A stretch of DNA of 64,000 bases from Xylaria sp. FL1777 (taxonomy: Eukaryota; Ascomycota; Sordariomycetes; Xylariales; Xylariaceae): NCBI GenBank assembly GCA_022578965.1, contig MU400537.1, positions 248,001 through 312,000 of the forward strand. The letters are read 5' to 3'. How positions within the stretch are numbered: position 1 is the stretch's first letter; every line of letters starts with the position of its first letter. This document shows, in pieces, positions 57,593 through 64,000 of this stretch. The notes below the pieces were generated by a model. The model made no database searches. It was given only the letters and a program-made list of their open reading frames with translations, and was not told the origin of the DNA. Position numbers and translations under genes: made by a program.

Positions 57593-60115
57593 TGTGGGAG
57601 AAGTAGTTGACAAGGTGCAGAACTAGTAGATTATATATTAGTAGGTGTCAAGTGCCATTATAGTATCAGAGTCAGGACTTACAGTGAACCGTGCTTGTGT
57701 TTAAGAGTAATCGAGAGTGTCTTGTCTTATGACAAGATTGTCGAGGCTGTGAGTGTGTGTGATTGTCTAGTGATGGAGTTAGATATTGCACAAGAGGATG
57801 AATAGTGTTGGGCAGAGGATGTTGCACATGTGAGTTTTGATTGGTGCAAGTTAGGTAGAGATGAAATGGAAATTGGGAAAGGTATTGGGTGAGATAGATA
57901 GAGAGGTAGAAGTGAAGTAGGAAAGTGTAGGTACATACTACTAAGGTAGGTACATGTACAGAGAGTAGAACTAGGACAGTGGGGTGTGGGGTGTATTTGG
58001 AAAAAGATACAAGGCAGGGTGTGCTTGGTAGAGGGTTGATGAGAGATGATCAAGAAGAACTGAAGGAGCACTTACTTTGGGTCTGAGGTTGTGGTATGGA
58101 AGGGAAGCTGGATGCTTTGGGTGTTGGTGAGTTGGTAGGACTCTGGAGGTGAGGTGGTGAAGTTGTTGTAGCTGTGACCCTGGGAGGAAGCTGAAGAAGA
58201 GAAGGGAAGGATTGAGGAATTGGTTGGGAGAAGTCGAAGGGCTTTATAGTCTGGATTGAGTGGACCAGAGAGCCGCAATGAGGTTCTCGCCTCTATTAAG
58301 ATGGAGGTTTGCGGCAGCTACAGAAGTAGTCAATGGAGGCATGTGACCTGGCGCAAGTACCATCATCATCATTGACCTCTGCATTGATATCTCGTCAATA
58401 CCCCATATCAGCTGACCTAGTGCGTAGACACCAACCTCCCCCAACAATCAGTTATTTACATGCTAGAATGACATACAATGTATCTATCCATTCTAACCCC
58501 ACCCATCCTTAGGTTCTTATGTCTATTATTGATGCTGTAATATGTCAAACATCTACAGCCTTGGTGTACTAGACGTTCTACTATCCAGTCACAGCTGGGG
58601 ACTAGGTACGATCCATTGGTCCACTACCAATCAGAGCAAACAAGTACTTACCTACCTAAGAACATTAATGGCAGGCAGCACAAGACTGGCATACTGTGAT
58701 AGAGGGTGGGGGGAACCATTTATACATTGACCAGCCCCTCTATTATCTCAAAATATTTTGCTGTACTAAATAGTCATACATAGCTTTTCAATAATAGAAG
58801 TTTCTGCCCTTTTCATTTTTCTATTCTCGACAATAGGACTAGCATGTCGTTGAAGTTGGGGCTTGATCCCCACTAAGTGGCGAGCTAAAACTCTCAATGG
58901 CAACCAATCAATGGCGCGACACTAGACGAAAGCGGAATGCGGAGAGATCGAATCGTTAGCGCTACCAATCTCCCGATCGGCACGAGCCGATCGGATCTTC
59001 AAAGCTGGGAAGAACTCGTGTGACGGCCGTAGGTGTGTTACCTATACATTGTATGCACCATGAATAGTCGATTATAGACTGCAGTTTGTAAATAGTGGAG
59101 AAATCAATGGCAAAATATGACTACCTAGGTACTAGTCGCGAAAGTCGACTCTGCTATTCTGATAATAGGTCTCCACATAGTGAGTATGCAGCCGAGTCAA
59201 TTGCAAATGGGGTGGGCCGCACTATTTACCAGACCCTTCGAAAGTAGGACCATGGCTATGGTATCTTGGGGAAGCTAGAGCCAAATCTACGGAATAGATT
59301 AAGCTATCTATCGGAATTTCATTATTTGGAAGGAAGCTAGTAATCGATCGAAGTACATTGAGTGCAGGGTTTGCATGCCAAACACTAGCAAAAGGAAGGT
59401 GCCAAATGTGTAGTCTACGAAGCTGTATTGCAGCTTTGCCATATATGTTGAGTCTGAGCTGACAATGTACCTAGGTACTGCGATGATTGAGGCACTTTCG
59501 ATATTCGCAGAGTGGTATTGCGCTGTAAGGAAGGAAGGTGCCATAGGATGCAAAAAGAATTGTGTAATCTAAAAGATAATATATGGTACCTAGGTACTTA
59601 GGTAAGTGGGAATGGAAGTTGCGTTGTTTATTGACTGCATCCCATGCAGGGTTACAAATGCTGCTCTACTTATAGGGCGAGTTATTCACAAGAGCAGAAG
59701 TTATGATCACAATGAAGACAAAGTAAAGATTTGCGATAAATCATGGATTCTCCATTAGATGACCATCATTCAAGACCATATCAAAACCCAGACACAACGT
59801 GCCGATAATGAGGTTCGAGATATTGTATCTCCAAGGCCATATGAGAAGTGGTGTGCTATCATACCAGTAACGTAACCCCTAGAAATTCCATTGCGCATAT
59901 GCATGCCCGTTAACAGCTCCCCTTCATCCCTAATCTAACCCTGTGCATCACGCCGTACCTGAGTAGACGAGTTTTAGTGAATGAAATAGACTGGTGATCC
60001 AAGAGATGGGGCGTACCGTAAGTGACAGAACCTAACCTAGACTGTACCATCACACATGAGATCTCATGAAAGGTGGTGGGTACTAGAGGTAGTCATGACT
60101 CTCGCGTGGAAAGAC
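57593..60115. other. Long intergenic region
   Basis: Includes the spliced leader of the 475-residue gene (57593-57750) and purine-rich tracts up to 58270. No gene is recognised between 58.4 and 60.1 kb. Confidence 0.5.
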
Positions 60116-60975
60116 CTAGGTAGAGGGCGTGAAACTGTAAGAGAACGAACTAGACGGACCCATCGTCCCCATCGGCGCCCTTGGTGGAGGTACGTGCGAG
60201 GTGGCCAGCTGCTGAGGGAAACTCATGTTAGCTGCATAGTCGACGGAATGGACACCATGCATCGCCGGCATGGGCGAGTGCGCTTGGGACCGCCGATGAT
60301 CGCTTACGTGATTCGGTGTGCTGGGGATGCGCTGCTTCTCCGTCGCCGAAACAAAGAGGACTTCGTCGTCATCGTCGGTGGGAGGGTTGGTGGAAGAGGA
60401 AGTGGGTTCGGAGTAGGAAGGTAGATGGTGCAGAGGTGCGACTCTCGATACATCGTCATATGAACATTCGGGCTTCACAATCGCATCTTCATATTTGACT
60501 TCACCTTTGATTCCACGCTCCGTCTTGACGGGCTCGTCAATGTCACTCTCATCCTCGTTGACCTCTTCAAGCTTGCGCTTCTTGAGAGGACGAGCCTTGG
60601 GCTTCTTGGCGTTGTCAGAATCCATGGTCTCCTTCTTAACGCCGCTGGCAACACCATTGTTGGTGATGCCGTGAGTTTTCATGAGTCGCTCATATCGCTT
60701 GGCTCTAATTTGTGATAGGACGTCAGATTGAGATCGTAGGTGCGACGACCAGGTGAGAGACGGGAGAAGTAGACTTACGCAGCGCCCTTGCTGATGATGT
60801 TACATTCCTTGCGGACTTCCTCAAAGTCGACCTTGTAAAGTTAGCACGGCAATTAAAGAAGGTGCTAGATAGACTGTGGAAGTATTTTGAATATCAAACC
60901 TACCTTGCCCGCACTGGAATGGCGGATGCAGGAGATGAGGAACCGGAATTGATCGCTATCGGTAGTGGGAGGCAT
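60116..60975 (-). CDS. Myb-like DNA-binding domain protein
   Basis: Exons 60975-60904, 60831-60779 and 60704-60116 join in phase to give 237 residues. The first 55 residues (MPPTTDSDQFRFLISCIRHSS, then VDFEEVRKECNI and KGAAAKRYERLMK) form the conserved small three-helix domain that fungal databases annotate as Myb-like. Two introns lie inside it. The C-terminal part is disordered, with a basic KKPKARPLKKRK stretch (nuclear localisation), acidic DESDIDE and DDDDE runs, and lysines in VKTE and VKPE settings that match sumoylation consensus. Likely a nuclear DNA-binding or chromatin protein; target unknown. Confidence 0.8.
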
Positions 60976-62205
60976 GTTGACAATAGTAGATGTCAAGGAT
61001 GGCTGTGTGGTTATGATTAATCCGGTAGGAAACTGATGCGTGTCTAGAAAATGTCTTGACTAGAAGACAAGGACGAGTTGGGAGGAAATCTTGTTGATAG
61101 GAGGTGATAAAATAAAGTCTGTTTAAGTAGGATGATTTGTGTGCAGATATTTATGCACGCATCAGTAAACCGAGTTGAGACACCAGAAATAGGTAATAAC
61201 CTTGGAAGGTTCCTTCAGGTAGATGGAGATATTCAAATTGGCCGATATTGGCAGGTGCGTGCTTATTTAGAGTAGGTAGTTGCTCAGGTACCGGGTTTTT
61301 GGTAGCTCAATCAATGAGTCTAGAAGAGTTGCAGAAAATCCGGTATCATGATTGTGGTGCTTTCCTTGGGTGCTTGTAAGACTGCCTGGTCCAGTCTAGA
61401 TGACTGCTTAGCCTCCCATGGCTGGCTATGTACCATTAAGCCTGCTGGTATAACCAGTGGCTTCAAGACAAGAAATGTCCAGCTATGGACTTGAAATATA
61501 AAGCATCTGGTACCATGTAGTTAATTTCCGCCCCATCTACTGTCCTTGAGAGGCTTCAAAGCAACCGGTATGGTTTACCTTTTAATTTAGAGGACTACCG
61601 TCTGTAGCATAAAGGCACTTGTCAGAATTCACAATACCTCCCTTTGTGGGTAGACATTGAGGGCTCTTTCATACTCAATATCAAGACTGGTTTGTCTTGG
61701 TACTTATAATACTGGCATTTCAGAAAACCTTGAGGCTTAAAATTACAACTCCATCACACTTAGGACGATGTAGTTAAGAACAGTGCAAAAATAACACTAT
61801 TGGAGCTTTACTTGATGTAACATGCATCTGTACATATACTTACTGACTTTAGGCTTGAGCATAGGTACGTACCTAGGTACCTATGTAGGTACTCTACTGT
61901 GTGGGGAGGTACCTAAAGAAGGGTTGCTCTATGTTGTACCTAAGGTATCTCAATATGTACCTAGAGGTACCAGATATCTGTCAGGAATTCGACCTACCTT
62001 ATTAACTGCCTTGGTGTGCCATTAAGCACATTTTGTTGCTCGTCTGGATTCGAAGCCAACTTAAGCTTCGAGCTGTGATTAGTCAACCAGCTGAACCCGC
62101 AGTGCCTGCACTAGCTGGTTGCATGTACGCGAGTCCCGACATTACTTGCAGAACACAAAATGGTCTTTATCACGGTACCAGGTTGCCGAAGCAATTAAAC
62201 TCAAG
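60976..62205. other. Divergent intergenic region between Myb-like and bZIP genes
   Basis: Two regulatory genes are head to head. A GGTACCTA-rich patch lies at 61860-61975. No other gene is recognised. Confidence 0.55.
61860..61975. repeat. GTACCTA/TAGGTAC-rich patch
   Basis: Around nine GTAC-centred TACCTA/TAGGTA words in 115 bp, several nested as perfect palindromes. Confidence 0.6.
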
Positions 62206-63055
62206 ATGAAGAGTGAAAAATTGCCAGTGTCTAGTAATAGGAGAGCAATCAACGCTGAGGATGAGGTCAGTCACTAAAACCGGATTCAGGGGATGAGACT
62301 CATGCTGACTTCTCAGCGCGCTCGTTTGCGCCGTAACCAACGGAACTCCCGGGCCAGAAAACAAGCATACGTTCAAGAACTAGAGGAGCGCTGGAATGAG
62401 TGCGTTAGATTAGGCGTGCAAGCTACTGTTGAGATGCAAAGAGAGGCTCGCAGAGTTCAAGCGGAGAACAGGCTTCTTCGCGGTTTATTGCATAAGCAGG
62501 GCTTGGATGATGTGGCCATAGAGGAGGCCCTTGTTGTTCTTACGGGGAGTGAGGGGAATAAGGGGCAGCCATCAGTCTTTCATCACTCTCTAGAACATCC
62601 GGCCCAGACAGGTGTTGCCCCAGCCGCGCTCAGCGCACAGAACAGTTTCAACGAACTGCAACCTACGGCCCAAGGGCTACCGGATGCACTCACGTTTGAC
62701 GGCAATACAGTACCCTTAGGTGCCCCGGCCGACATATCCCAGGAACTGAATATCGACGATTGGTTTACGGACCTTTGTAGCATTAAAGATGCTTTTGCGA
62801 ATGATGTTTTGGTATGTACTGTGCTCAACGACTACTGTTGCTCCAATAGGCTAACTAAGGCTTTAGGTTGCAGACCAGCTTCTTCAATGTAGCATGACAT
62901 TGCCAGATATTTCCCCGCATTTCGCTGTAAACAGTACACAGTCAGATCAGCCTCTTTCCGAACAGGATGATATCATTAGCATTGATCTATTGCAGGAAAG
63001 CGGCTGTACCAGTCTGGATTGGGAAAATATGTATGACACACAAACGCATAGATAA
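62206..63055 (+). CDS. bZIP transcription factor
   Basis: Exons 62206-62265, 62317-62811 and 62867-63055 join in phase to give 247 residues. The basic region RARLRRNQRNSRARKQAYV begins directly after the first intron (NxxNSxxxR pattern with NQRNSRARKQ), followed by a zipper of leucines and hydrophobics over residues 39-80 (LEERW, ENRLLRGLL). The rest is acidic/Gln-rich, with a WF-containing segment IDDWFTDLCS and a Cys-containing C-terminus (LLQCSM, SGCTSLDWE). The short zipper and NQRNSRARKQ variant fit the fungal YAP-like or other Pap1/Meab-type bZIP groups; subgroup uncertain. No signal for membrane location. Confidence 0.88.
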
Positions 63056-63867
63056 GTCAGGCTCTCGAGGGTTGAGCAATAACTCTTTCGTCTCTCTTGA
63101 AAAAATATATGCAAGTTGAAGAAGAAAAGCTGATGGCTGATGAAGGTATATGCCAAGTTAAGAGATTTAGGTATCAAATGAATAGCCTCAGTGCTTTTGC
63201 CTTATTCCCATCTAATCAGAAAGGGCCGACCGACCATACATTCTAACCTGCTTAGTATACTCATGAACTGGGCATATATATCAGACATAATTTGTACACC
63301 TTGTCGGAACTAAGAGTGGCAAAAATAGCGATAACCCAAAGTGATTTTCTATTTACTGTGCGAGAACGAGGTACCCAAGACAAGGAGCGTCTGCAAGCAC
63401 TATGTGCATAAGCACCAGTATTCTTGCAACCAATCAGAAGGCCACAGTGACAGTATCGCATGAGTTCACGCTGGCTCCACAATCTATCTGAACCCCCCTA
63501 GACTTTGCCGTATTCTGTAGGCAGCGCGCAAGGCGGACGCCAATGTATGGACCCTACATGCATATTTGTTACTCACTGGGTGTCATTTATTGGACGATGG
63601 GAACTTTGAGTCTTCAAAATTTGATTCAGAGTGCATGGGATCTTCGGCTTAGGTGATATTGTCACTGCTTGATATCTATTGGCCAGCGATGGATTCAACA
63701 TGGTCAAGAGTTTACGCCTACACGTACGCTATTTCGAGATGGATATATTATATATACGTCGCCAGTAAACTTCACCAAGTAAATGGATGTACACATTCGG
63801 GGCTCAGGCTATTTCCTACTTAGTTCGAAACTAACTAATTGACGAGTTATACTTGTGATCTTTTTCA
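63056..63867. other. Intergenic region
   Basis: No gene recognised. Confidence 0.5.
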
Positions 63868-64000
63868 GTGCCGATAGCGACGATCTACAGCATCGACAAG
63901 AAGGCTGAAACTACGGAGATGGCTGCAAGAGTTTCCATTTCGCAGTTGGAAGCTTCAGTCCACGAGTCTTCGCCTCTGGAAGAAATACAAGACGAGCATA
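63868..64000 (+). CDS. Possible exon of a gene running off the right edge
   Basis: After an acceptor-like CTTTTTCAG at about 63868, one frame is open to the window end (encoding PIATIYSIDKKAETTEMAAR and a Ser/Glu-rich continuation). An ATG at 63919 in that frame could also be a start. Polar, Ser/Glu-rich N-termini of this type are common in fungal transporters and regulators, but nothing here identifies the product. Confidence 0.3.
   Translation, partial: MPIATIYSIDKKAETTEMAARVSISQLEASVHESSPLEEIQDEH

Noticed and set aside
56576..57610. Plus-strand frames opposite the 475-residue gene
   Set aside because: Mirror frames of a composition-biased coding region.

Overview
The window is nuclear DNA of a filamentous ascomycete (Pezizomycotina, most likely Sordariomycetes). 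Genes are monocistronic and cut by short introns (about 40-130 nt, GT..AG, CTAAC/CTGAC-like branch sites). 5S rRNA genes are dispersed singly between protein genes, and housekeeping genes (Hook, Adk1, Rpn8, Apc10, Pof1, CENP-W, M1 aminopeptidase) alternate with fungal accessory genes. Gene models were assembled by hand from reading frames and splice signals. Exon joins were checked for phase; expression was not.

Layout. 1-7 kb: a Hook-family dynein adaptor (+) with a possible alternative C-terminus, then adenylate kinase (-). 8.4-14.9 kb: an accessory block with a 69-codon small gene (-), a large gene (-) that by splicing joins a helical N-terminus, a patatin phospholipase and a protein kinase domain, and, divergently across about 600 bp, a gene (+) with a HeLo-like N-terminus and a C-terminus resembling a degenerate kinase lobe. 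15.7-18.3 kb: proteasome lid Rpn8 (+) and a SWIM zinc-finger Sws1/ZSWIM7-like gene (-). 18.6-28.4 kb is gene-poor: two full 5S rRNA genes, a 5S fragment, tRNA-Gly(GCC), two multi-pass membrane proteins, a frameshifted alpha/beta hydrolase and a solo LTR. 28.4-35 kb: a 2089-residue NACHT-ankyrin (NLR-like) gene, followed by a second, inverted copy of the same solo LTR. 36.6-42.4 kb: a small RG-rich protein, a secreted AA8 cytochrome, a decayed APH-type kinase pseudogene and CENP-W. 43.6-54 kb: a YAG7-like RGG protein, an M1 aminopeptidase with a probable mitochondrial form, APC10 and a POF1-like adenylyltransferase. 56-63 kb: an unrecognised Asn-rich helical protein, a Myb-like DNA-binding protein and a bZIP factor. 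A further exon may run off the right edge.

Most interesting: the divergent pair at 8.7-14.9 kb. One product could act on membranes by phospholipase activity and also carries a kinase domain; the other has a HeLo-like head and a kinase-like tail, an arrangement reminiscent of MLKL. With the NACHT-ankyrin gene about 13.5 kb away, this may be a self/non-self recognition or programmed-cell-death region. That is inference from domain architecture, not demonstrated function. Other points of note are the Hook intron-retention isoform that would lose the cargo-binding end, and two 5S genes whose differences include a compensatory base pair.
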